Shown piece by piece: positions 22,230 through 33,989 of a stretch of DNA of 64,000 bases. Position numbers and translations under genes: made by a program. The notes beneath the pieces are model-generated. The model saw nothing but the letters and a program-made list of their open reading frames with translations, was not told the origin of the DNA and searched no databases. Location of the stretch: the NCBI GenBank assembly GCA_930367215.1, contig OV884059.1, positions 49,384,957 through 49,448,956 on the forward strand, written 5' to 3'. Position 1 is the stretch's first letter. Each line of letters begins with the position of its first letter. The DNA comes from Pollenia angustigena (Eukaryota > Arthropoda > Insecta > Diptera > Polleniidae).

Positions 22230-24810
22230 TCACGCTCGCTCATGACTGAAAAATGAGCGAGCGTTTCGGTACTCTGGCAATTCGAGCCTTTTTAAGTATT
22301 TTACTGCATATTTCGTAATCATAGTTTTAACTAATGGAACATTGAGATCCTTGTGAATATATGAGTTTTTAACATACCAAGGGGCAGCTGTGATTATTCG
22401 AAGTAGTTTATTTTGGCGCCTTTGAATTTTTTCGATATTAGAGGCCGAGGCAGTGCCCCATAACTGAATACCATAGCACCAGATTGGCTTTAAGATGGAG
22501 TTATAAAGAAGAAGTTTGCAGTCGAGACTAAGGACAGAGTTTCTTCCAATAAGCCAATGAATTTGGATGGCTTTTAGTTTCATTTGAGTTAATTTTGCCT
22601 CTATATGGCTTTTCCACCGAGGTATTTTACATGCGAATTTTGAGGTATTATTTGATTATTGATTTTAATAGGGGGCATGATTCACGACGCAAGGTGAATG
22701 TTATATGTACGCATTTTTGCTCATTGACCTCTATCCTCCATTGCTTTAACCATAGTTCGAGTTGAAATATATGATCTTGTAGGTATCGAGATGCTTCTTG
22801 ACGGTTTTCGTGCACGCTCAAAAAAGCTGTATCATCAGCAAATGTTGAAGTTTGTGTGTAGTTGTTTGTTGGCAAATCCGAGGTATATATTAAGTATAAA
22901 AGTGGGCCCAGGATGCTTCCCTGAGGGACTCCAGCGTCAATTTGCTGAGGAGAGCTTAAATAATCACCTTCTTTAATAATAAACTTTCGACCGACTAGGT
23001 AGCTTTCTAACAGCTTGTGTGTGTTTACTGGTAAGTTTAGCTTCAATTTATGTAGTAAGCCTTCATGCCAGCCTTTATCGAAAGCTTGAGAAACATCGAT
23101 GAAGAGAGCGGAACAATATTTTTTTTCTTCAAAGGCTTTTCTTATTGGGTTTACTATACGATGGGTTTGCTCAATTGTGCTGTGTTCTCTTCTAAAGCCG
23201 AATTGGTGGTTAGGAATACATCTATTGTCATTTAAAATTGGGGTTAATTTTGACGCTAACAGCTTCTCAAACAGCTTTGATATATTAGAAAGTAAGCTTA
23301 AAGGCCTATATGACTCAACTTTTGTGTGATCCTTTGCAGGTTTAGGTATCATGGTGACTAAGGAGACCTTCCACTTTTGAGGATAGTATTCAAGGCGTAA
23401 AATAGCATTACAAATTAAAAGAATAATTTTCTTTGCTATGCTGGGTAGCTCCAAAAGCATTTTGTTGCTGATCTTGTCAAAACCAGGAGCCTTCTTGGGG
23501 TTTAAATCACAAATAGCCTTTTCGATTTCTCTTATCTCAAATATTAGCGGAACAGCTGCTCTAGCAGCAACAGGTGGTAACTCGACCGCAATATCGTGAG
23601 ATATATTTGGGGTAAATACGTTTTTTAAATGATTGACAAACAGATTTCCTTTTTCAACATCATTTCTTGCCCAGCTTCCATTCAAGTTTCTTAATGGTGG
23701 CTTAGAGACAACTGGCCTTTTGAGATTTCTAGCTGCACGCCATAATGAGAAGTCTGATTGTGGGGTTGCATCAAGTTCCTTAAGATATTTTTCCAGAAAA
23801 GCCGTTTTCTTAGTCTGCAGTAACTTTCTTAGTCTTTTTGTACACTCTTTAAGTAAGTTCTTAAGTTGAGGGGATCTGTGCAATTGCCACTCTCTTCGAG
23901 CCCTCCTTTTTTCAGACAAAAGATGCTCGATATCTGTGGAATATATTTTAATAGTTTTTGTTTTTTTGGGGGCAATATTGGAATGTTGAACAGCTAGTTT
24001 CAGAAAACTGTCAAAATTGTCAATGGAGCGATCTACATAATCCGGTGTACTGAGCGGAATATTTTCTGTGCAATGGGTACTGAGATATTTTTTATACTTT
24101 AACCAATTAATTTGCGTAGCTGTCGTCGGAGGTACAATTCTATTGGGGTTCATTATAGTAACAATTGTAGGTGTGTGGTCGGAAGATAAATCTAGGGAGG
24201 CTTCAACTTGAATCGTTTCCATGGGAATGTTTTTAACCACGCCGAAATCTATGACATCTGGAATTTTTTGATGATCAGTGGGCCAATATGTTGGTTGTCC
24301 GCTCGCTACCACATTTAAATCCATTTTAGAAATTATGTTAAATAAAACACGACCCTTTGGTGTTATAAGTCGCGACCCCCAGAGGGTATGTTAAGCGTTA
24401 TAATCGCCAGCGGCTAGGAAACACGGTCCTAATGATTTAAAATATTTACAATATTGGTCCTCCGATATTGAAAATCTAGGCGGGGAGTATAACGATGAAA
24501 TTATTAGGTTTCTATTTAATTCCTCAACGCAAATGTTCGTTGCCTGGAGATAATCTTCACGATGATCACACATTAGGTAGTGTTCGACTCGGGCCTTTAT
24601 TAAAATGGCAGAACCTCCACAAGCTCTATCTCGAGGGTCCTTGGTATCATATAGTATATAACCATTTATTTTAAACGTATTTCTTGAGGTTAAATGAGTT
24701 TCAGAAATCAGCATGACATCAATTTGTTTATTTTTAAGAAAGTATTCTAATTCATTTTTATGTTGGCGGATGCCGTTTGCGTTCCAAAAACAAATTTTTA
24801 AACAGTTCAT
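22230..24810 (-). pseudogene. Jockey ORF2: endonuclease and reverse transcriptase
   Basis: The protein starts MNCLKICFWNANGI at 24810. The endonuclease part has WNANGI, ISETHL and AAGDYNA, then a single in-frame TAA at 24388 (probably from AAA), and continues in the same frame with SSDHTP at about 24185. The RT domain shows SYRPLSLLSNISKLFEK, FIDVSQAFDKGWHEGLL, GVPQGSILGPLLY and FADDTAFL (Y/F-A-D-D intact). Near 22650-22590 a frameshift and small deletion interrupt the thumb. A further frame (22583-22258) continues to RNARS, where the 3.1-kb element is inserted. It is otherwise well preserved. Confidence 0.88.
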
Positions 24811-26319
24811 GGTTTGTTAAGTACAGATTGCAATAACATCGATTGCATTCTAAGCATTTCCTGCATCATATTACCCATTGTGTTCGTAAAATTATTTACC
24901 GTTTGCACTAATGTTTCCATGGTTTTTTCTAAACGACTTAAATTAGAAAATTGAGTTTCATCATTACTTGGCGAGGCACCTTGGCTCATGGTTTGATTTA
25001 AGGACGTTAGCGTAAGAGGTTCTGTTATTACTAGGCTGGGGGGCTTGAATTGCATTTGTGTTAACCTGATTTGTTACCTGCATTTGAGGGGGATTAGTTT
25101 TCGGTCCAACCGACTGCTTGACGATAGTATATACAGGGCATCCTCTATAATTGGCAGTGTGATTACCGCCACAGTTGCTACATTTTTTTACGTTGGGGTC
25201 GGTTTTAGACTTGTCGCAAAGAACTGTTCCATGTAATTCACCACATACTACGCAAACAGGGGGTAAGTAGCAGTATGCCTTAGTATGGCCAAATTCCTGG
25301 CAGTTTAGACATTGAACAGGACCATTTCTTTTGTGCGGCTCCTCAATAGTTACCCTTCTGTACAGAATATATTTTAAATTATAAATTGGATGCGTTTCAT
25401 TTTTTTTGAGCTTAACGTCGCCGGGTTCAAGCTCCACTCGAAATAGTGGTTGTGGATTTTTTTCCCTATTTTTTATATTTGTTACGTTTTTGATTTTAAA
25501 GCCCTTCTCTTCCAAAAAAGCTTTAATTTCCCCTGGGTCTACGCATGAGTCTATGCCCTTGATTACTACCTGAAGACCTTTACTGCTCTTCAGTTGATAC
25601 GTGTAAAAGTTTTTATTCAGAGTCTCAAATCTTGTGATTAACTTTCGAAAATCATCCTCGTGATTCACCTGTATTTTAGTCTCGTTAATGATACCGCGCT
25701 TTATTGCAGCTACATAAAAGGAATTTTCACCTATCACCGAAATTAAACTTTTTATTGACTCATTAGAGTTTTGCTCTCTAAGGTATATCGGGGGTGGCTT
25801 AGACGATTTAATGACGTTTGGTGCTTCAGAGGATTCATCCTCCAGAATCGCGAAACGATTTTGTGTATTTATTTTATCAAAAGACGGTACTTTTGAGGCC
25901 GAAGCAACTGCTGCAGAGGTAGGGCTGCGTCCCCGTTTAAGCACTGTTATGTACCTGTCCATACCGACTTGTACTGTAGGCTTTTGACAACTTTTTACAG
26001 GGCGGTTTTCCATTGCATTTGTGTTTAAGTTCATGGTATCATTTCCCACTAAATTTGTTTTTGACGTCACGGCAATACTTGCTGGCCTGGCAACACTTGT
26101 CACCAAATCTTGTTGTAGTTTTTTTAATGAGTCACTGTCCACCGTTTGTGTAAATACCGAGGGTGAGAGGGAACGTGTTCGAGTAATTGGCTTAGCCGTT
26201 AAATAGTTTATATTGTTTTGTTTTGTTTTATTTATTTCTGCATCATTTTCATTTTCATTAACTAAAACGTTAACGTTTCTTTCATTTTGTCTTAGTGTTG
26301 TTTCACTGTTTGTACTCAT
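24807..26319 (-). pseudogene. Jockey ORF1, gag-like nucleic-acid-binding protein
   Basis: It starts at the Met at 26319. The N-terminal half is Ser/Thr/Asn-rich. A folded region follows (about residues 190-330), then three CCHC-type knuckles: CLNCQEFGHTKAYC, CVVCGELHGTVLC and CSNCGGNHTANYRGC. This order is typical of Jockey-clade ORF1 proteins, which package element RNA. A frameshift near 25000 moves the C-terminus into another frame (24807-25000, with LEKTMETLVQTVNNFTNTMG, probably a helix), ending at the TGA that overlaps the ORF2 start. Confidence 0.87.
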
Positions 26320-26437
26320 GCAGAGTTTTTTTTGTTTTTCACCGTTTTGCTTTGCTTTAATATTTTTATTATTTATTGTATTTTACAACAACAAAAGAAA
26401 AACAAGAATTTAAATGTTTTGTTCAGAATATGTATAC

Positions 26438-28702
26438 ACTAAACATCTGCATGAATGCAAAAAAAATCAGCTATGAGACACCCACAAAAAATAACGGCAC
26501 ATATTCATTTAATTCATTTGCAATGAGAAGCAATGAGTGAGTGCAAAAGATGCTTGAGTTGTTTAAAGTATGAAAGCATCGAACTCGATCAACTTGTTGC
26601 GTTCACACAATCCACGATTCACACTCGACACAACTCGGTAAGCATTGAATATGGTTGATTCGGTATGAATACATGTTGTATGTTGGTACAAATGAGAAAA
26701 GTACGTATACGACTTTGTTATATACAATGAGTTTATTAGGCGCATTCGAATTATAGAATATTATTCGCGTTACCCGAGTTAACTGAAGAAAGATCAGAAA
26801 GGAAAAACACAATTTTTATTCTTATTAAAAATTTTTTTTTAATTATTTCTTAGTAATGAAAACAAAAAAGTATATAACACAAATAAATATTAAATTCATA
26901 AATATTTAAGTCAAATTAAGTTTTTAAAAATCTAAACAATCTACATGTTAGAATGTAAAAACATCATCTTTCCAACCGAAACAGGGTTGGACCCAATAAG
27001 GCAACGTTTTTCAGAAAGAAGGTGTCTAGCACAAAATGCATTAAAAATGCTGATCAAATTAACTTTTTTTTCAAATATAATAAAAATCTCATCACAAATA
27101 CTTTAACATAAACGTACTTAGAATTAATTAAACCGTGTTAAAATTTCGGTAAGAAGTTTTAAATAACAGCTTCACTTACCCCTTACAAATACTTTGTTTT
27201 CAATAACAGTCCCAGCATTCATTTTTTACGAAGTTAAAACAAAACCAAATTAATTTTTTTAATTTTTTGAAACAAAAAAAAAAAAAAAAATATTAACTTT
27301 TTAAGGTTTTGTTTTTTAATTTGGGTATTTTTTTTGTAATTTTTTGGGGACAAGGAAAAAAGTACTTGGCTGCCCTGATTTTGTAAAGAACATTTTTGAA
27401 AGAAATTTTTTTTATTTTTTCAACTAAAACAAATTGTTAATATGACAATTTAATTCAGAAAATTTTAGAATAGTTTAAAAAAAGTGTATTAATTACATCA
27501 TCCTAAATCTTGTTATTTTTTCTATGTTAGGCGCTTATCCACAAAAATTTATATACATAATTACATCTTACCTCCATACTGAAACAATGTAATAAACAAA
27601 AAAAATAAAAATACAATTTATTCGCCGAAAGTACGTGGTTACAACGTTGTTGGCGTGAAGAGAGAGAATGCACAACACAATGCATACTAATCACTCATTG
27701 GACTCGTAGCTACTAGAACTTGTCTTTTTGTTGTCTCTATTATTGAATGTTGTGAGTTCGAGTTTGATCGGTGTATGGGACGAATTAATAAAATCTACGG
27801 CAGACGAAGCACAACGAAGTAGAATACAACTTCAACGAAGTACAACACAACATTTATTCAATGGTATTTTTGCACACAAGTAGCAAGAATCATTCATGAA
27901 CAGGGTTGTCAGATTTTTTTGAGCTCCATCGCCAAACCGGATGTCAGAAATCGCCAAAAATCGCCAAACGTCAATTTTGTTCAGTTTTCGAAAACTTTTT
28001 TTTTAAATAAAATTTTTCATACAAAAAAAGCTGATATAATATTACAGTAAAAAATCACCAAAAAACTGAATTAAACAATGTTTAAAATACTGCAGTCGAG
28101 TTGAAAAACTGCCATTTCTTCCACTTCTTCATTTGTCATTGGCCAAAAAAACTTTTGCTTTTACTTCTAATTCATTAAATGTAAAAAGTCGCTGTCAAAC
28201 AAAATCAAAAAGCGAAAAATTGTAGACAAATTTTCGTTTTTTGTTCGACAGGTTTTGGTTTCGACTGCAGTTTTTTAAACCCTGGGATTAAAGAGTGACT
28301 GTATATAAAATTCACTTAGAATGATAATAAAACAAAAATCATGTGAAAAAAATTAGCCAGATTTTTTTTTAAATTAGTAATGATAACAAAAAGTGACAAT
28401 CTATTAAAAAAATCTAAGTTTATATATATTTAACTGGAGAGGCCTAACTCCGCTTTTGTAAATAAAAATGCAAATTTTTTATTTCAAAATCGCTGAAATA
28501 ATATAAATGGTAAAAATAGCCAAGTAAATCGCCATTAATATCAAAAATCGCCACAAAAGTCGCCAGTCGCCAAATGGAAAATCCCATCGCCAAACACGTT
28601 TCAAAATCGCCACGTTTGGCGAGAAATCTCCATATCTGACAGCCCTGTTCATGAATGCGGTTGTGTATTCATTGGACGAATGCAGTTATGCAGATGTTTA
28701 GT
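26438..28702. mobile_element. hAT-like non-autonomous element, CTAAACATCTGC ends
   Basis: The inverted ends are ACTAAACATCTGCATGAATG and ACTAAACATCTGCATAACTG. Flanks are tgtatac- and atacac-like, so the duplication is imprecise. The ends resemble those of the element at 9220-11414. It lies directly upstream of the Jockey leader. No transposase ORF is visible. The MITE at 27901-28647 is nested inside. Confidence 0.55.
27901..28647. mobile_element. hAT-type MITE, 747 bp, perfect 8-bp duplication
   Basis: The ends are CAGGGTTGTCAGAT and CAGGGCTGTCAGAT. TTCATGAA is present on both sides (27893-27900 and 28648-28655). Near both ends the motif 'atcgccaaa' is repeated many times in opposite orientations. 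The CAGGG end and 8-bp duplication are hAT hallmarks. It has no coding capacity. Confidence 0.9.
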
Positions 28703-28909
28703 ATACACATGTATGAACATTCATACGTACATATATATTTTTACTGATTTATTTAATTTGATCGTTTTAAATTGTTCACTATTATGTTAAATAATTTAAT
28801 TAACAAAATATATTATTTTGTTTTTTTTTTTTAAGCGTCCATTCGCTGCTTAGATTACAAAATCAAATGTGATTAATTAATAGTTCCAATCGTATGCGGG
28901 GCTAAAAAT

Positions 28910-31342
28910 TAGGCTTGCCACCTTTTAAAATTGCGAAAACTGGACACCACTTAAAAAATCATAGAAAAATTCAAACAAATCCGTTTATGTATAATTATTA
29001 TACTATTTTATTTGGAAAATCAACAATAACAAATTAATTCAAATTGTGTAAAATCTAGACTTATAAAACTTAACCAAAACATAAACGTAAATATAAATAA
29101 TATACATAGTTAATAACAATTGTAACATAAAATGGAATTTTAAAAAGTGAAGTTATTTCAGTTTTTAGTTTTAAATTTATATTTTGTATCACTTTTAGCA
29201 GCTTTTATTAAATCTTTATTTAAAGTAATAAATTCAACAAACTCAGCACATCTTAAGCTAAAATTGAAATGAACCAACAACTCAGCTTTAACTAAAGGAA
29301 CAAGCATCATAGAGCGCGTATCATGCCATTTATTTTTCATGACGCTGAAAACACGCTCTACATAGCAATTACTAGGTGGTACAATAAAAATATATTGCAC
29401 TATAATAAACAAATTTGGACTTTCCCCATTATCGAAAAATTTTAACCATTTTTGGATTATTTTATTTGAATGGGGGATTTCGGTCATAGAAGTTAATTCA
29501 CTATTTTGTTCAATAGTAATATTTAGTTATGACAAAATACTATTTAGAAAACATATTTCAGAAAATAAAGCATCCTTGTCTACCGGTATTTCCAATTTTT
29601 GAGTAACTTCAACCACTTCATCATATGTATATTAACTCATTATCTAAATTAAACTGTTTACATTTATAAAAAAAAAGCTTCAGTTGAATAATCAAACCAC
29701 TTATTTAAATATTCTAGAAATTTTTTATAAACTGAGATGCATTCTTTAGTAAAATATTCTTTTTTATTGCGATCTACTTGCAACAAAACTTGATTGGCTT
29801 TAAATCCAAAAAAAAGGTTTTCCAATCTATTTGAAAATTCTAATTTTATTTTATAAAAAATATCAAAAACTTCTGTAGGTTGGATGTAGTCACTTTCTAA
29901 ATGTTTTATATGTGATGAAAAAATGCTCATAATATTATGAATAAAATATAGGTATGCCTCGCATATTTGATTCTCGTCTTTCTGTACTTCCGAATCTTGA
30001 TCACAGGCAACAAATTTCCATATTAGTTTGGAAACATTCTCTTCTCCTTTACTCAAAAAATACGATTTTAAAACAGGCCATGATTGAAGAATACGATCAA
30101 TAGCTGGAAATAATGTCAGAAATCTAATACGCGAATGTCCAAGTAATTGGATATAATCAGTTTCCATAAAAATGAAAAACTCTTTCAGTTCTGCTATATT
30201 TTTTGCACTTGAAGAAAGTTCACTGAAAACTTCAATAACTAAACTTTCTACATTTAACGATAAGGTTTTTAGTGCTTGTTTGGCAGTATTATACGTTGAC
30301 TTTTTTCCGAATCACTAAATAATTTTTTTAAAAGTTTAGTGCCACAATCTTGAGACATATAGCTGTGATTATGGATCACACCATGATACGTTAATGCTAT
30401 TTCACATATAATAGCTTCATGTTCATCAGTTGTATTGGGTTTTGTAAAAAACTTTGTCAACCTAGTACTATCATTCATTGCATTAAGGAGCTGTATGTGT
30501 TTTTTGGAATTTGAATGCTTCTTTATCATTAATATTCCTTCAAATTTTACAGAAAAAATTAGCTTGCAAATACTACAATAAGCACTCATTTCATCGTTTG
30601 GCGTATTTCTTAACCAACTCTGGAAATTTGGTAACTTCAACCAATCTTGTTTGAATTTGCAATACCTTCTTCGGTTATTTTTTTCCTTTTCGTGTGTCGC
30701 TGCCGATGGATTTGCATCTGCTTGTCTTTTTCTGTTCATTTTTCTACGCAATGTTTAATAGTTTTAATATACATATGTACATGCAAATTTATTGGAAAAA
30801 AATATTTTAAAAAATAATAAATAAATACCTTTAAAAAATCTCGCGTTCCGTTAAAATTTTAATTTATTAAAAATTGACAAATGGAATAAAAAATCACAGT
30901 TTTCGTTTGACAAATGGCAAATGACAAAAGGGAATAAAAATGTTCCAGTGTTGCTAATTAAGGCAGAATTATTTACCAGGTAATCGCAGTTCCTTGAAGA
31001 TGTCAAATTATAAAAAACAAGGCGAATTCACTTTACATGTACTCGCCTTGCTCATACACAATATAACTTGTGTATTGAGATACAAAAAAGTAATCAGCTA
31101 TATAAGTAAATGTATCTGCTTTGGTTGCTAATGTATCAAAAAAATCCAGTTCTGTTAAAAAAATTTGTAGTACTAAAATAAGTGCTTAAGCTCTCTATTT
31201 TTTTGATTTGTTGTGCCATGTAATAAAAAAGTTAGTTAGAAAACGGGACAAATAGCGTCCAGTTCAGAGTATCGACTGGACACGGGACATTCCACTCTAA
31301 AACTGGACTGTCCAGGCGAAAACTGGCCAGTTGGCAAGTCTA
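28910..31342 (-). mobile_element. hAT transposon, internally deleted
   Basis: The ends are TAGGCTTGCCA and TAGACTTGCCA. The flanking octamers ctaaaaat (28902-28909) and ctcaaaat (31343-31350) differ at one base. Repeated 'actggac' motifs lie next to the right end. The element is 2.4 kb and contains a transposase relic on the minus strand. Confidence 0.82.
29158..30751 (-). pseudogene. hAT transposase relic
   Basis: The N-terminal part (30751-30269) begins MRRKMNRKRQ and has a zinc-finger-like segment: W-L, then C-SIC and H-x5-H (MIKKHSNSKKHIQ). It breaks after FSDSEK, exactly where the catalytic core should follow, and resumes in another frame (STYNTAKQALKTLSLNVESL). The middle domain includes RIRFLTLFPAIDRILQSWP (30167-29664). 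One stop lies near 29525. The C-terminal dimerisation region is preserved (CYVERVFSVMKNKWHDTRS, about 29360). The first catalytic Asp region is missing by deletion, so it cannot encode an active transposase. Confidence 0.8.
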
Positions 31343-31996
31343 CTCAAAATACGCGTCTGTATCACAACAAAGCACAAACCGAACTGCAGAAAAAGATAAG
31401 TAAATTTTTACAAAAATTTTTTTGAAAATATTCATCATTTTCAATTGCACTTGATTTTAAATATTTTCAGATTTTGTGAAATAAAAATAAACCAAACTAT
31501 TTTTTTTTTTTTGGATTTTATAGATTCAGGTTTAATTAACTTTCATTATAAAAGTCAAAAAACCTATTGTTTTAGTAATAGTTAATTATAGCTGAACTTG
31601 GTAAAATTAGCCGTAAATAATTTAAAAATTATTTAAAATTGGAAAATTAATTTAGGAAGCAAACATTTTCTCAAATTCTATATGATTTGTGCAACTATGT
31701 GTGTAGTGAAAATTGCTTTAAATACGAATATATTTAAAGAAAATCGTACTTACAAAATCAATGAGTTAATTGTTTTGAGCTAAGTAAGGCTTTTTTCCTT
31801 TCTTATATGGCTTACAGCAATGTTATGGTTTTCCTGGCCAAATGCTTCGTTTGTAGTGTTTGCTTTTTAAACGCAAATGGAGTAATTTCATATGTATATT
31901 TATGAAATGCCATAAACTGGAAATAATTCCTTTGACGTTACACATTTTAAGTGTATTTCTTTCTTTAAATAATTGTTGTTGCATATTCAATCAAAA
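31343..31996. other. AT-rich, no gene seen
   Basis: There is no convincing ORF. 'agttaattatagctgaacttgg' at about 31580 is a fragment of the small MITE family seen at 32082 and 34863. Confidence 0.5.
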
Positions 31997-32081
31997 GTAC
32001 ATTGAATACATAAAAACAGTACAATCAAGAAAAAAACAGTACATTTTTTTTGACGACAACATTACCATTTGTTTTAATAAG

Positions 32082-32203
32082 TAACCCCCAATTTCACCAA
32101 GTTCGGTTAAAACTAACTATTACTTTAATTTCCAGCTTACAATAGGTTTTGACAGCTTGAACTGATAGTTAATTATAGCTGAACTTGGTGAAATTGGGGG
32201 TTA
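32082..32203. mobile_element. Small MITE, CCCCCAATTTCACC ends, copy 1
   Basis: TAACCCCCAATTTCACCAAG at the left is complementary to the right end. It is related to 34863-34978 (both contain 'aaaactaactattacttta'). It forms the centre of the larger palindrome. Confidence 0.8.
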
Positions 32204-32518
32204 CTTATTAAAACAAATGGTAATGTTGTCGTCAAAAAAAATGTACTGTTTTTTTCTTGATTGTACAGTATTTATCGGATATAAGAAACTTAAAAAATCC
32301 AGGAAAAAAGTTTCTTATAAGCGTTTCTTTCTTATATACAACTATTTTATATAAGAAACTTATTTCTTATATAAGTAGCTATGGCCAAAAGACTTTCATA
32401 TTTTGGTTTTCTGTCTCTTTTTTTGTAACATAGGGTCATCACCTGACAATTTTTTGTTATAGCAAACGTCAAACTTCATATAAAAAAAAAACGCTGACAA
32501 AAATTTTGAAGTTTTTTT

Positions 32519-32743
32519 TTATATGGACTTTGACGTTTGGTATGACAAAAAATTGTCACGTGAAGACCCCATGTTAACGTTTCTAACTTTTAAATAATTA
32601 TTGTCTTTGTCTTTTAAGTTTTCCACTATTTTAGATAACGTTGAAAGTCCAATATTATATTTTTTTGCAATTTCGCTTCTTTTTATACCGTTTTGTATTT
32701 CTTTTAAAATTTTTACTTTTGTTTTTATTGACAAAAAACACAA
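32519..32743 (-). pseudogene. pogo-like transposase, DNA-binding domain only
   Basis: These 74 codons contain KTKVKILKEIQNGIKRSEIA followed by KKYNIGLSTLSKIVENLKD. This is the first helix-turn-helix (psq/CENP-B-like) of Tigger/pogo transposases. The second DNA-binding part and the DDE domain are absent. The nested MITE sits just upstream of the Met. It cannot be catalytic. Confidence 0.8.
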
Positions 32744-32779
32744 AGCTTCTCATGAGTACCAGCTCGCTCATCTAAAACT

Positions 32780-33107
32780 AAAGCTGGAGGTCCATAACAC
32801 GCGTTTCGCCTCCACGCAGAGCATGCTTTTATAACCTTACTTGCGTTCTACGTTTCAAGTTACATGCAACGCTTTTTATGCAGCAGCAGGACAAGTAAAA
32901 ATAAAATTTAATTTGTCAAAATCAGCTGATTTGTTCGAACGCTGCTTGTGACGCTTACAAAAGTAGAACGTAAACCTACTTTTCGCCTCAAGGCATCTAC
33001 GCTTTTGTGCATGGAACTTACTACGTATAACTACACAGATTCTCCTTTTTTGACAGCTGCGTAATGCTGCGTAAAAGCGAGTAACGCGTGGTGTGGACCT
33101 CCAGCTT
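32780..33107. mobile_element. MITE nested in the pogo-like element
   Basis: The inverted ends are AAGCTGGAGGTCCATAACACG and AAGCTGGAGGTCCACACCACG. The interior is unusually GC-rich for the window and has many 'cgcttt/gcgtaa' motifs. No clear target duplication was seen (flanks aaaact/aaaagt). Confidence 0.7.
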
Positions 33108-33504
33108 AAAAGTAAAAAAAAAACTTTGTTCTTGTTGTAAAACTGTCAGAAAACAGAGTTGTCCATGCAAACGACATAAATTCTGTGTTGCCGTTGGAAG
33201 TTTCTTATATAAAATCTTTTTCTATACATTTTGTGATTTTGGTGTTTAAGAAAAATGTTCTTTTATCAGTTTTTTTTCTTATAAGCGTTTTCCTTATATG
33301 AAACCTTTTTTGTTAGAAAAATCGCAAAAAAGACATGGTGTTTTTGAAAATGTTTCTTATAAGCGTTTTGTTCTTATATGAGATGTTCTTATATCCGAAT
33401 AATACTGTACTGTTTTTATGTATTCACTGTACTGTTTTTCCGAATTTAAAATCTGGCTACCCTAGCTATACATAAGTATGTGACAAAAATAAATAAAGAA
33501 CCTA

Positions 33505-33715
33505 GGGCCTGTTCGTAAATGCATCACTGCGCTGCGAATGAAAATTTAAATGCCCTAAAAAACTTTGCTTAAGCAGATGACGCACAACCAAGTTTTAAAT
33601 ACGGAGTGGAGAAATGGCTTCTTCCTAAAAAAGATCAACAGCAAACTTAAATTGGCCGTGCAAAGCAATGTTTGGTTGTGTGATGCACTGCAGTGATGCA
33701 TTTACGAACAGGCCC
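33505..33715. mobile_element. 211-bp MITE with CTA duplication
   Basis: The ends GGGCCTGTTCGTAAATGCAT are exact inverted repeats over at least 25 bp. CTA flanks both sides (33502-33504, 33716-33718). The related H1 body at 37298 (acctagccgctatc) lacks it. The 3-bp duplication and GGG end fit PIF/Harbinger. Confidence 0.85.
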
Positions 33716-33989
33716 CTAGCCTCTAGGTATCATGTCTGGGGCCTTCGAACGTAAGACGGACATCGTTAAATTAACTTCACTCTTCATATGGACCCAGAAT
33801 ATATACATATGTATGTATGCTTTATAGGGTCTAAGATCTTTATTGTAGAAATTACAAACGGAATGACAAACTTGTATGTATAAACACTTTTTCAGCTGTG
33901 GTGAAGGGTATACGAAATAAATTAAAATAAAAATAAAATAAAAATAAAATTTCCACCTGTAATAAAATTAAATAAAAAAAAAAAACACA

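Larger units (their letters stand above)
19140..22257. mobile_element. 3.1-kb unclassified insertion in Jockey ORF2
   Basis: The ends are CTCAT(A/T)TTT in inverse orientation, and CG is present at both sides (19138-19139, 22258-22259). Removing it restores the Jockey reading frame with no gain or loss, so the borders are well supported. Both end regions are rich in 'tcatgaatgagga'-type motifs. The interior has no transposase. It contains a diverged piece of the foldback monomer (20366-20532), a segment shared inversely with 10800-10990, and a hairpin at 21897-21959. A two-base duplication is unusual; the superfamily is unknown. Confidence 0.65.
18836..26420 (-). mobile_element. Jockey-clade LINE, near full length, interrupted
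   Basis: Read on the minus strand: a short leader, ORF1 (gag-like, start 26319), ORF2 (start 24810) and a 3' tail ending in caataaataaataaag plus about 16 A at 18838-18853. Without the 3.1-kb insertion at 19140-22257 it is about 4.4 kb, a normal Jockey length. The ORF1 stop and ORF2 start overlap as ATGA at 24807-24810. Flanking duplications could not be fixed because both sides are A/G-rich. Few disabling changes are seen, so it is younger than the BEL host. Confidence 0.85.
32266..33407 (-). mobile_element. pogo-like transposon, decayed
   Basis: The ends are CAGTATTTATCGGATATAAG and CAGTATTATTCGGATATAAG. TA flanks both sides (32264-32265, 33408-33409), confirmed by the uninterrupted left arm of the palindrome. 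The ends are surrounded by repeated 'ttcttataagcgtt' motifs that may be transposase-binding sites (inference). It contains a truncated transposase and a nested MITE. Confidence 0.87.
31997..33432. repeat. Long palindrome whose right arm is split by a pogo element
   Basis: The left arm (about 31997-32103) contains 'ttgaatacataaaaacagta', 'caatcaagaaaaaaacagtac' and 'gacgacaacattaccatttg'. The right arm repeats these inverted at 32182-32265 and, after the pogo element, at 33408-33432. At the centre is the MITE 32082-32203. The intact left arm shows the right arm before insertion. It could form a very stable hairpin. Confidence 0.8.

Noticed and set aside
22791..23869. Plus-strand open frames at 22791-22976, 23099-23329 and 23633-23869
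   Set aside because: They lie antisense to well-supported Jockey RT motifs and have no recognisable features.
29158..30751. Domesticated hAT-derived host gene
   Set aside because: Internal deletion of the catalytic core, a stop and several frame changes argue for a decayed transposon, and its ends and target duplication are still visible.
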